From assembly GCA_031279915.1 (NCBI GenBank), contig JAITHO010000099.1, positions 1 through 6,479 of the forward strand: a DNA stretch of 6,479 bases. Reading direction: 5' to 3'. The position numbers and the translations under genes were made by a program. This document shows positions 1 to 5,385 of this stretch, in pieces. The first letter of the stretch is position 1, and the number at the start of each line of letters is the position of its first letter. Source of the DNA: Tannerellaceae bacterium. Lineage in GTDB: Bacteria > Bacteroidota > Bacteroidia > Bacteroidales > Tannerellaceae. The notes below the pieces were generated by a model that searched no databases, had not been told where the DNA came from, and saw only the letters and a list, made by a program, of their open reading frames with translations.

Positions 1-33
1 AAGTATTAACAGCAGGATACAACGATTCATCAT
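1..33 (-). CDS. Possible 5' end of a leftward gene with a signal-peptide-like N-terminus (partial)
   Basis: On the minus strand two consecutive ATG codons (at 33-31 and 30-28) open a frame that reads MMNRCILLLIL and then leaves the window. A short basic start followed by a run of Leu/Ile is what the beginning of a signal peptide or membrane anchor looks like, so an exported or membrane product is plausible. Only eleven codons are visible, no Shine-Dalgarno and no matching TAnnTTTG promoter are visible upstream, and a short hydrophobic run can arise by chance. It would be divergent from rpsO. No function can be given. Confidence 0.3.
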   Translation of the reverse strand, partial: MMNRCILLLIL

Positions 34-78
34 GATAAATCAAGGAACAAGGGACAGAGAGTTTTTCTACTTCCGCAT

Positions 79-119
79 GGCTAAATATTTTTCGTAGCAC
101 CTCAAAATAAGATTTAGCC
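79..119. repeat. Inverted repeat / hairpin in the rpsO upstream spacer
   Basis: GGCTAAAT at 79-86 is matched by ATTTAGCC at 112-119, a perfect 8-bp inverted repeat. An additional A/T pairing (TTTT near 88-92 with AAAA near 104-107) could extend the stem after a small asymmetric bulge. It lies upstream of the rpsO promoter, so it is not part of the rpsO leader; it could be a protein-binding site or lie in the leader of the leftward gene. There is no run of T that would make it a terminator. Confidence 0.4.
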
Positions 120-132
120 GGCATTGTCGAAA

Positions 133-163
133 TTCGGTAATCAGAAAAAAAGCAATACCTTTG
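133..163 (+). promoter_or_regulatory. Promoter of rpsO (Bacteroidota sigma-ABfr type)
   Basis: TACCTTTG at 156-163 matches the TAnnTTTG -7 box used by the primary sigma factor of Bacteroidota. A weak -33 element (TTCG, 133-136) sits 19 nt upstream, the normal spacing. Transcription would start near 170, giving a leader of about 40 nt before the rpsO ATG. The -7 match is good and the -33 match poor. Confidence 0.65.
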
Positions 164-209
164 CGACCGCTTCAATAACATAGTATTAATTTATTAAAGT
201 ATTCGAATC

Positions 210-479
210 ATGTATATCGATCCAACCAAAAAGAAAGAAATCTTTGAAAAGTACGGCAAATCGTCGTCAGACACCGGCTCCCCAGAGAGCCAAATCGCAT
301 TGTTTACCTACCGGATCTCCCACCTCACCGGTCATTTGAAAATCAATCACAAGGATTACGCCACCGAGCGTTCTCTGAAGATGCTTGTCGGCAAACGCCG
401 TCGATTGCTGAACTATCTGATCAAAATCGACATTGAGAGATATAGAGCAATCATCAAAGAGCTTGGGATACGTAAATAA
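210..479 (+). CDS. rpsO: 30S ribosomal protein uS15
   Basis: The 89-residue product is full length for bacterial S15. It carries the family signature: DTGSPESQIA near residues 21-30, the RISHLTGHLK helix, and the LVGKRRRLLNYL segment near 59-70, ending in LGIRK. uS15 is a primary 16S rRNA-binding protein of the small subunit; it binds the central domain at a three-way junction and nucleates assembly of the platform, also contacting the 50S subunit. The ATG at 210 fits the family N-terminus (MYxDxxKK); the leader is AT-rich with no clear Shine-Dalgarno, as is usual in Bacteroidota. It is a monocistronic unit with its own promoter at 133-163 and a terminator at 610-639. The rpsO gene autoregulates translation in E. 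coli, but I see no corresponding structure in this short leader. Identification is secure. Confidence 0.97.
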   Translation: MYIDPTKKKEIFEKYGKSSSDTGSPESQIALFTYRISHLTGHLKINHKDYATERSLKMLVGKRRRLLNYLIKIDIERYRAIIKELGIRK

Positions 480-601
480 GAGAACTTCTAATAATTGCTT
501 TTTCTGCGTTACGCTCCGTCGGCAAAATGCTCATTTACTAAAGTAAACTCCGCTTTTACCTCTGTCGCAAGCCTTGAAAAATCTAATTATTAGAAGTTCT
601 C
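480..601. repeat. 122-bp imperfect palindrome with 17-bp perfect terminal inverted repeats, directly behind rpsO
   Basis: The first base after the rpsO stop codon starts GAGAACTTCTAATAATT (480-496), whose exact reverse complement fills 585-601. The sequence between also folds back on itself: the left half and the reverse complement of the right half agree at roughly two thirds of positions, and the centre (534-547) is TTTAC-taaa-GTAAA. The whole element is symmetric about 540/541. There is no ORF inside. It would be transcribed as a long hairpin on the rpsO mRNA 3' end. The form is that of a small non-autonomous mobile element (MITE) or a dispersed palindromic repeat; I see no flanking target-site duplication. 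A separate canonical terminator follows, so it is not needed for termination. Confidence 0.75.
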
Positions 602-609
602 CATAAGCA

Positions 610-639
610 AAAAAAGGTCGCTAATTAGCGGCCTTTTTT
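610..639. terminator. Bidirectional rho-independent terminator between convergent rpsO and clpB
   Basis: AAAAAAGGTCGCTAA (610-624) is followed immediately by its near reverse complement TTAGCGGCCTTTTTT (625-639), with a single position that becomes a G-U pair in RNA. The GC-rich core with six T on the plus strand and seven T (complement of A609-615) on the minus strand makes an efficient terminator in both directions. It lies 130 nt after the rpsO stop and 24 nt after the clpB stop. Confidence 0.9.
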
Positions 640-663
640 GTTTAGAGGAATTTAGGTACAGAT

Positions 664-3255
664 TCAATTATCGAAGGCTACATGGCCGTTGACCACATCC
701 ACTTTTATCTCTCGGCTTCTGTCGATTTTGCCCGACAGCAGCTCCTTGGCCAGCTCATTGAGGACGCGCTTGCGGATAACTCGCTTGACGGGTCGGGCTC
801 CAAACTGCGGGTCGAAGCCTTCGGAGGCAAGGCAGGCAACGGCGCGATCGGTGAAGCTCAGGCGAACGCCTTCGGCTTCGAGCATTCGTGCCACGGCTTC
901 GAGCTGCATGGCGGCGATGCTCTGAATTTCGGCCTCGCTGAGGGGAGCGAACACTATGATCTCGTCGATGCGGTTAAGAAATTCCGGTCGCAGACTTTTC
1001 TTCAGCAGATCGAGGGCCTGGCTGCGCGTTTGTTCCTCCACTTGCTCGCGATTTCCGCTGTTCATCTTCTCGAAATTTTCGCGTATAAGCTGCGAGCCAA
1101 GATTGCTTGTCATTATAATAATGCAGTTCTTGAAGTTTGCCGTGCGGCCCTTGTTGTCGGTCAGCCGACCGTCGTCTAAGGCTTGCAGCAAGATGTTGAA
1201 CACGTCGGGGTGCGCTTGTTCGATCTCATCAAAAAGCACAACAGAGTAAGGTTTTCGGCGGATAGCCTCGGTTAGCTGTCCGCCCTCTTCGTAGCCCACG
1301 TATCCCGGAGGCGCTCCGATGAGCCTTGATGCGCTGAACTTTTCCTGGTATTCGCTCATGTCGATGCGGGTCATCATGTTTTCGTCATCGAACAAACATT
1401 CGGCCAGGGCCTTTGCCAGCTCGGTTTTGCCCACTCCGGTGGGGCCGAGGAAGATGAAGGAACCGATGGGTCTTTTTGGATCCTGCATTCCCGCTCGACT
1501 GCGTCTGACGGCATCGGCAACGGCGGCAATGGCTTCCTCCTGCCCAACCACCCGGCGGTGGAGTTCGTCTTCGAGCGATAGCAGCTTGTCGCGCTCGCTT
1601 TGCATCATTTTTCCGACGGGGATGCCAGTCCATCGCGAAACGATGTCGGCAATGTCGTCGGCATCCACCTCCTCCTTTATCATAGCCGATGCTCCTTGCA
1701 TTATTCGCAGTCGGGCTTGTATGTCGTCGTTATCGCTTTCCTTAGCCTTGATTTTGCCGTATCTAATCTCGGCCACCTTGCCGTAGTCGCCCTCGTGTTC
1801 GGCCCGTTCGGCTTCGAATTTGAGATTTTCAATGTCGGCGCGATTTTGTTGAATACGGTTCACCAGCTCCTTTTCGCTTTCCCATTGAGCCTTTTGTTTT
1901 CGTTCGAGCTCCTTGAGGTCGGCAATTTCGCGGTGTAGGGATTCGAGTTTATCCGTATCGTTATCTCGCTTGATGGCTTCGCGTTCGATTTCAAGCTGGG
2001 CGATTCGTCGGCTTATTTCGTCGAGCGATTCGGGCACGGAGTCGGCCTGTATGCGCAATCGTGCGGCAGCTTCGTCCATGAGGTCGATGGCCTTGTCGGG
2101 GAGGAATCGGTCGGTGATATAGCGCGAGGATAGCTTCACGGCTGCGATGATGGCGTCGTCTTTGATGCGTACCTTGTGGTGATTTTCGTAGCGTTCCTTC
2201 AGTCCGCGTAGGATAGAGATGCTGTCGGTTTCGCTAGGTTCGTCGGCCATTACGATCTGGAATCGTCGCTCCAGGGCTTTGTCCTTTTCGAAATACTTCT
2301 GGTACTCCTCAAGAGTTGTAGCCCCGATAGCTCGGAGTTCTCCGCGAGCCAGAGCAGGTTTGAGGATGTTAGCCGCATCCATAGCTCCCTCGCTTTTGCC
2401 TGCGCCAACGAGGGTGTGAATCTCGTCGATAAAGAGAACGACCTCGCCTTCAGAACCGATAACCTCGTTAACAACCGCCTTCAGCCTCTCCTCAAATTCG
2501 CCCTTGTACTTGGCTCCGGCTATGAGCGCTCCCATGTCGAGCGAAAATATCTGCTTCGACTTGAGATTCTCGGGCACATCGCCCCTGACGATCCGGTGAG
2601 CCAGTCCTTCGGCAATAGCCGTTTTGCCAACGCCCGGTTCGCCTATGAGAATAGGATTGTTTTTTGTGCGTCGGCTAAGGATTTGGAGTATGCGTCGAAT
2701 TTCATCGTCGCGTCCGATTACAGGGTCGAGCTTGCCGTTTCGTGCGCGCTCGTTCAGGTTGACAGCGTATCGTCCGAGAGCGTCGTAGGTCTCTTCAGCC
2801 GACGGGTTAGTCACTTTGGCGCCTTTTCTGAGTTCGTCAATGGCCTGCCGGAACTCTTTTTCGCTAACGCCGGCATCCTTCAACAGCTGCGAAGCCGTGC
2901 CGCTCTCGGTCAGCAGAGCCAGCAGCAGATGCTCGAGCGCAACGTATTTGTCGCCAGCCTGCGTTGAATAAGCCAGAGCCTTCTGCACAACAGCATTCGA
3001 ATCCGATGCCAAATAAGGCTCTCCGCCGCCCGAAATCTTAGGCGCGGAAGCGATGCGAGCATTGATCGTTCTATTCAGTTGGGCAATATTAACTCCCAGC
3101 TTTTGGAGCAAGAAGGCGCTAGCGCTCTCGCCCGTAGCAATGACAGCCTTCAGCAGATGTGCAGTATCAATAGCCTGCTGACCTCCTTCGATAGCAAACT
3201 GTGCAGCCTGCTGAATAGCCTCCTGCGATTTGATGGTAAACTGATTTAAATTCAT
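664..3255 (-). CDS. clpB: ATP-dependent chaperone / disaggregase ClpB (Hsp104 family)
   Basis: The 863-residue product is full length (E. coli ClpB is 857). ClpB is a cytosolic hexameric AAA+ machine that pulls aggregated polypeptides through its central pore, working with DnaK/DnaJ/GrpE. In order: Clp N-domain with two repeats (about 1-145), NBD1 with Walker A GEPGVGKT (205-212), pore-loop Tyr250 in KYKGEF, Walker B LFIDEIH (274-280) and arginine finger R330/R331; the coiled-coil M domain that marks ClpB (about 400-530); NBD2 with Walker A GPTGVGKT (604-611), pore loop GYVGYEEGG (651-659), Walker B VLFDEIE (673-679), R756 and sensor-2 GAR (819-821). All key residues are present. There is no ClpP-binding IGF/L loop, as expected. 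The start at 3255 ([14 protein letters not shown]) is preferred over an in-frame ATG 34 codons upstream because homology begins there and an AAAGGAG site precedes it. I see no CIRCE element upstream. Single-gene unit, convergent with rpsO. Confidence 0.97.
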   Translation of the reverse strand: MNLNQFTIKSQEAIQQAAQFAIEGGQQAIDTAHLLKAVIATGESASAFLLQKLGVNIAQLNRTINARIASAPKISGGGEPYLASDSNAVVQKALAYSTQAGDKYVALEHLLLALLTESGTASQLLKDAGVSEKEFRQAIDELRKGAKVTNPSAEETYDALGRYAVNLNERARNGKLDPVIGRDDEIRRILQILSRRTKNNPILIGEPGVGKTAIAEGLAHRIVRGDVPENLKSKQIFSLDMGALIAGAKYKGEFEERLKAVVNEVIGSEGEVVLFIDEIHTLVGAGKSEGAMDAANILKPALARGELRAIGATTLEEYQKYFEKDKALERRFQIVMADEPSETDSISILRGLKERYENHHKVRIKDDAIIAAVKLSSRYITDRFLPDKAIDLMDEAAARLRIQADSVPESLDEISRRIAQLEIEREAIKRDNDTDKLESLHREIADLKELERKQKAQWESEKELVNRIQQNRADIENLKFEAERAEHEGDYGKVAEIRYGKIKAKESDNDDIQARLRIMQGASAMIKEEVDADDIADIVSRWTGIPVGKMMQSERDKLLSLEDELHRRVVGQEEAIAAVADAVRRSRAGMQDPKRPIGSFIFLGPTGVGKTELAKALAECLFDDENMMTRIDMSEYQEKFSASRLIGAPPGYVGYEEGGQLTEAIRRKPYSVVLFDEIEQAHPDVFNILLQALDDGRLTDNKGRTANFKNCIIIMTSNLGSQLIRENFEKMNSGNREQVEEQTRSQALDLLKKSLRPEFLNRIDEIIVFAPLSEAEIQSIAAMQLEAVARMLEAEGVRLSFTDRAVACLASEGFDPQFGARPVKRVIRKRVLNELAKELLSGKIDRSREIKVDVVNGHVAFDN

Positions 3256-3265
3256 AATTGAACTT

Positions 3266-3272
3266 CTCCTTT
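3266..3272 (-). promoter_or_regulatory. Shine-Dalgarno of clpB, fixing the start codon
   Basis: On the minus strand AAAGGAG lies 10 nt upstream of the ATG at 3255-3253. It is the clearest Shine-Dalgarno in the window, where most genes have none. It decides against the upstream in-frame ATG at 3357. Confidence 0.8.
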
Positions 3273-3286
3273 CTATATTATTATTT

Positions 3287-3359
3287 GCATGAAGCGGTAC
3301 AAACGAAGTGCCGATGGATCTTGACTGACGTAATGTCAGCAAGAAAAGAGACTTCATGC
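3287..3359. repeat. Nested inverted repeats in the presumed clpB leader
   Basis: GCATGAAG (3287-3294) pairs with CTTCATGC (3352-3359), and inside this frame CTGAC (3325-3329) pairs with GTCAG (3335-3339) around a 5-nt loop. Together they could form a branched hairpin in the clpB 5' leader, ending 14 nt upstream of the Shine-Dalgarno. The arms are short, so chance is possible. No promoter for clpB was found that would prove the region is transcribed. Confidence 0.35.
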
Positions 3360-3527
3360 GAGGATAATTCGCGCCGAACTCCCCTATCCTTCAATAGCGC
3401 AAGGCAGATCTTTCTCAAGCAAATTCGATGTAATGTAATCCATTCAATAAGCCCAAGCTTCCCCCTGAGGGCAAACCTTAAAAATATCACGTCAAGAAAG
3501 AAGGAATGATACCCAGGCTCACGCCGC

Positions 3528-3584
3528 TTTGTAATCTGTCGCTATTCGTTTAGGTACATAATGTGCACCGATTACAAATAATCG
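3528..3584. repeat. Overlapping, mutually exclusive inverted repeats
   Basis: TTTGTAATC (3528-3536) is the exact reverse complement of GATTACAAA (3570-3578). The same right arm also takes part in a tighter hairpin, CGATTA (3569-3574), loop CAAA, TAATCG (3579-3584). The two pairings cannot form together. No promoter that would transcribe this stretch was found, so a switching role is only a possibility. Confidence 0.45.
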
Positions 3585-3593
3585 CGAGCCAGG

Positions 3594-3747
3594 TTGCCCG
3601 TAGGGCATTCATATCAATAGAAATATGCCATCCAAGTCCACCAACTTCCCCGTAGGGGATGCACAGCATATATATTAATGTGTATCCCCTACGTAGAAAG
3701 TGCATACAGGACGTGCTTTCTATTGATATAGATGCCCTAACGGGCAA
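3594..3747. repeat. 154-bp nested palindrome (long outer arms, inner 15-bp stem)
   Basis: The outer arms are 3594-3623 and 3717-3747; aligned as reverse complements they match at 28 of 31 positions (one indel, two mismatches). Inside them CGTAGGGGATGCACA (3651-3665) pairs with TGTGTATCCCCTACG (3679-3693), with one G-U and a 13-nt AT-rich loop. Short perfect palindromic cores recur: GCCC-gta-GGGC (3597-3607), CCCC-gta-GGGG and GCCC-taac-GGGC. A third hairpin, TAGAAAG (3694-3700) with CTTTCTA (3716-3722), would compete with the outer right arm. No transposase and no protein is encoded. The shape suggests a dispersed palindromic repeat or a MITE-like element; copies elsewhere would prove it. Confidence 0.75.
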
Positions 3748-3787
3748 TTTGCCTTGCTTCCCCCCTGATGCTACACGCAGCTTAGTG

Positions 3788-3817
3788 TTGCAGATTTCGG
3801 AAATGCGTATATCTTTG
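3788..3817 (+). promoter_or_regulatory. Consensus Bacteroidota promoter driving the hairpin leader of the NYN gene
   Basis: TTG (3788-3790) and TATCTTTG (3810-3817) form a -33/-7 pair with a 19-nt spacer, the textbook arrangement for the primary sigma factor of Bacteroidota. Transcription should begin near 3824, only a few bases before the first of two tandem hairpin-terminator units. The product would therefore be either a very short RNA of about 55-60 nt or, on read-through, the mRNA of the gene at 3965. Confidence 0.75.
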
Positions 3818-3851
3818 CAGCCACGTAGCCCTTCAATCGGGAGATGAAGGC

Positions 3852-3882
3852 GCCCCCTCAATTACAGAGGAGGCATTTTTTT
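3852..3882 (+). terminator. First (imperfect) terminator in the NYN leader
   Basis: GCCCCCTC (3852-3859) pairs with GAGGAGGC (3867-3874) with one C-A mismatch, loop ATTACAA-like 7 nt, followed by one A and seven T (3876-3882). The mismatch should make it weaker than the second copy. Confidence 0.65.
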
Positions 3883-3916
3883 AGAATTTGTGCCCCTTCA
3901 ATCGGGAGATGAAGGT

Positions 3917-3947
3917 GCCCCCTCCAATTACAGAGGGGGCTTTTTTT
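3917..3947 (+). terminator. Second (perfect) terminator, 17 nt before the NYN start codon
   Basis: GCCCCCTC (3917-3924) pairs perfectly with GAGGGGGC (3933-3940) across an 8-nt loop, followed directly by seven T (3941-3947). This is a strong rho-independent terminator, yet the ATG of the next gene on the same strand is at 3965 and no promoter box fits in between. Expression of that gene from the upstream promoter therefore requires read-through. Confidence 0.85.
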
Positions 3948-3964
3948 ACCAATATCACTTAACT

Positions 3965-4582
3965 ATGGACAAGCAAAAAGCTATCGTTTATGTAGATGGA
4001 TTCAATTTCTACTATGGACTGCGGTCAAAGCAGTGGCGGAGATTCTACTGGCTGGATATGGTGAAATTCTCAGAAGCTCTTCTTCCGTCGGATCATGAGC
4101 TCGTCGAAGTAAAATATTTCTCTGCCCGGCAAGCTAATCCGGACAAACGGATGCGCCAGGATGCTTTCTTCCAGGCCAACCAGCTGAACCCAAAATTTAC
4201 GCTACACTTGGGAACATACATGCCCAAAAGCATTCACTGTCCATTTTGCAAAAGCATCATCCATTCCTACGAGGAAAAGGAAACCGACGTGCGCATAGCC
4301 ATAGCCATGCTTGCCGATGTATATAACAAACACTGCTCAACTTCACTGCTTATCTCCGCCGATAGCGATCTTGTCCCGCCCATCGAGCACATCCGGACAT
4401 TTAATCCGTCGCATAGGATCATCACTTGTTTTCCTCCCAACAAAATGTCTTTCAACCTTAAGAAATGGAGCAACGCCACGAGGGTGTTGTCCAATCAATC
4501 CCTGTATGAATCATGCATACTGCCGGAGATGCTGACCTTGGCCGACGGATATGAGCTGCATCGTCCGAATAAGTGGGATTAA
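3965..4582 (+). CDS. NYN domain protein, putative PIN-like ribonuclease
   Basis: The 205-residue product looks like a single complete NYN domain, the PIN/FLAP-nuclease-like fold of proteins such as LabA and eukaryotic N4BP1. Visible motifs are the N-terminal strand and acidic site YVDGFNFYYGL (D11, N14), the KETDVRIAIAML helix (D108) and LLISADSDLVPPI (D133, D135). These are the positions where NYN proteins place the aspartates that coordinate metal for RNA cleavage, so activity is plausible but the substrate is unknown. The KYFSARQ and ALxLG-type TLHLGTY segments also fit the family. An HCPFC pair (C92, C95) lies just before the acidic helix and could be half of a metal site. The start at 3965 is chosen over an in-frame GTG at 3890 because the extra 25 residues would be read from the second terminator. 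It stands alone, behind two terminator-like hairpins; no clear terminator follows it. Confidence 0.88.
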   Translation: MDKQKAIVYVDGFNFYYGLRSKQWRRFYWLDMVKFSEALLPSDHELVEVKYFSARQANPDKRMRQDAFFQANQLNPKFTLHLGTYMPKSIHCPFCKSIIHSYEEKETDVRIAIAMLADVYNKHCSTSLLISADSDLVPPIEHIRTFNPSHRIITCFPPNKMSFNLKKWSNATRVLSNQSLYESCILPEMLTLADGYELHRPNKWD

Positions 4583-4635
4583 GCCTTCCACTGAGATTTC
4601 TCCTCTAATAGATGTCGAAGATTTATTTTAATCGC

Positions 4636-4662
4636 AATTTGGTTTGTTTCGCAAACTAAATT
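4636..4662. promoter_or_regulatory. 27-bp palindrome inside the operon promoter, operator candidate
   Basis: AATTTGGTTTG (4636-4646) and CAAACTAAATT (4652-4662) are inverted repeats matching at 10 of 11 positions around a 5-bp centre (TTTCG). The left arm contains the -33 TTTG and the right arm ends on the first base of the -7 box, so a bound dimer would occlude the promoter. The operon downstream ends with a gene for a small winged-helix DNA-binding protein, the natural candidate to bind here. A terminator role is excluded because it lies upstream of the predicted start of transcription. Confidence 0.5.
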
Positions 4663-4669
4663 ATCTTTG
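4638..4669 (+). promoter_or_regulatory. Promoter of the three-gene operon
   Basis: TTTG (4638-4641) and TATCTTTG (4662-4669) are separated by 20 nt and match the Bacteroidota -33/-7 consensus. Transcription would start near 4676, leaving a leader of about 80 nt before the ATG at 4758. The end of the leader is T-rich with no Shine-Dalgarno, as usual in the group. Confidence 0.75.
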
Positions 4670-4757
4670 CGGCCTAAAGAAAGCTTTCGTATGCGGATCC
4701 GCTGTTTGTATTATCAGAGTGATTGAAATTTGTATTAACCTCTTAATTGTTTTTTAT

Positions 4758-5384
4758 ATGAAAACAAAGTTTTTTCTCATGATCTCTCTCCTTAGCCTGA
4801 CGCTTCATGTTGTTGGAACCACCGATGGCTATAAGGATTCGTTGATGGTTGTTGCCTGTCGCTTGGATACTGCTTGGAATATCGGCTCACTTGAGGAGTG
4901 TGCCGTCGAGCTTAAGGGCTTTGCCTCTGCCAATCCTGCGGAATGGATGCCTGTATACTATGCGGCTCTCTGCAATATTCACATCGCTTATGTTTGCCAA
5001 TCGGGTAAGGAGGCGTACTTCAACGAGGCTCGCAAGCACATAGATGCGCTCAAGGATTTCCCAGCGGCCGACGCCTCCGAAGTAGCCACTCTCCAGGCAT
5101 ACTTCTACGCTGCACTGACTGCTGCCTATCCTCAAACCAACGGACGGAAGTATTACGCCTCCGTCATCTCCCTCTACGACCAGGCAATGGAGCTCAATCC
5201 GGATAATCCACGGCCGATCTGCTTCAAATCCCATTTCAGCCAATATCTTCCGGAGTCGCTACGCTCCGATGAGCAGATTGCAGAGGGCCGACGGAAGGCA
5301 GCCGAACTCTTTAGCCGCGAGCAGCCTTCGCCCGACAAGCCCTTCTGGGGAGCCTTTTATCTTAATAACTTCAAACAGCAATAG
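4758..5384 (+). CDS. Exported helical-repeat (TPR-like) protein of a Bacteroidetes three-gene module
   Basis: The 208-residue product starts with a signal peptide (K2/K4, hydrophobic 5-18, likely cleavage around residue 20) and has no lipobox Cys, so it is probably periplasmic. The mature part is helical; the stretch YYASVISLYDQAMELNPDNPRPICFKSHF (split around 132-160) has the alternating pattern of a tetratricopeptide repeat, and WMPVYYAALCNIHIAY (63-78) and LQAYFYAALTAAYP (112-125) look like further helix pairs. I recognise the type as the small TPR-like exported protein found in Bacteroidetes next to a multi-helix membrane protein and a winged-helix regulator; its function is not known to me. 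The start at 4758 is chosen over an in-frame TTG at 4644 because that codon lies inside the promoter and the signal peptide begins at 4758. The next gene starts 1 nt after its stop, so it is translationally linked. Confidence 0.8.
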   Translation: MKTKFFLMISLLSLTLHVVGTTDGYKDSLMVVACRLDTAWNIGSLEECAVELKGFASANPAEWMPVYYAALCNIHIAYVCQSGKEAYFNEARKHIDALKDFPAADASEVATLQAYFYAALTAAYPQTNGRKYYASVISLYDQAMELNPDNPRPICFKSHFSQYLPESLRSDEQIAEGRRKAAELFSREQPSPDKPFWGAFYLNNFKQQ

Positions 5385-5385
5385 T

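Larger units (their letters stand above)
3829..3947 (+). ncRNA. Two tandem hairpin-plus-terminator units (attenuator leader or small RNA candidate)
   Basis: An identical 22-nt segment occurs at 3829-3850 and 3894-3915, 65 bp apart. Each folds as CCTTCA / TGAAGG around a 9-nt ATCGGGAGA loop, and each is followed after 1 nt by a second hairpin and a T-run (3852-3882 and 3917-3947). The unit begins about 5 nt after the expected start of transcription from the promoter at 3788-3817. The first copy of the terminator stem has one mismatch, the second is perfect. Exact conservation of the first hairpin while the spacers differ suggests that the hairpin is under selection or that the duplication is recent. 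I do not recognise a known riboswitch class. Either premature termination of the NYN mRNA or a pair of short RNAs fits. Confidence 0.5.
3256..3964. other. 709-bp divergent spacer between clpB and the NYN gene, no supported gene
   Basis: No ORF here has a believable start signal or protein-like sequence; those that exist read across palindromes. Contents from left to right: the clpB Shine-Dalgarno and possible leader hairpins (3263-3359); about 170 bp (3360-3527) in which I see nothing definite; overlapping short inverted repeats (3528-3584); a nested palindrome (3594-3747); a consensus promoter (3788-3817); and two tandem hairpin-terminator units (3829-3947). The density of inverted repeats is well above that in the rest of the window. 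Confidence 0.7.

Noticed and set aside
682..2967. Several long plus-strand ORFs opposite clpB
   Set aside because: They are antisense shadows of a well-conserved, fully intact gene.
3256..3357. In-frame N-terminal extension of ClpB by 34 residues
   Set aside because: Family homology begins at MNLNQFT, and a strong AAAGGAG site is placed for the ATG at 3255; the extension reads through that site.
3472..3480. TAAGGTTTG on the minus strand as a clpB promoter
   Set aside because: The -7 box would need 3 nt rather than 2 between TA and TTTG, and no TTG lies 19-21 nt upstream.
3258..3509. ORFs on both strands in the clpB leader region
   Set aside because: No ribosome site or recognisable domain, and they overlap the clpB start and Shine-Dalgarno.
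3550..3861. Minus-strand ORF of 103 codons and an opposing plus-strand ORF at 3659-3847
   Set aside because: Both read across the nested palindrome, have no start signal and no protein-like composition; open frames on both strands are a by-product of the palindrome.
3890..3964. GTG start extending the NYN protein by 25 residues
   Set aside because: The added residues are encoded by the hairpin and terminator unit; the NYN domain starts right at the ATG at 3965.
4644..4757. TTG start extending the exported protein by 38 residues
   Set aside because: The codon lies between the -33 and -7 boxes, upstream of the predicted transcription start, and would bury the signal peptide.
5269..5385. Upstream start extending the membrane protein by 39 residues into the preceding gene
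   Set aside because: It would overlap the exported protein gene by over 100 bp; the ATG at 5386 has the normal operon spacing and the expected N-terminus.
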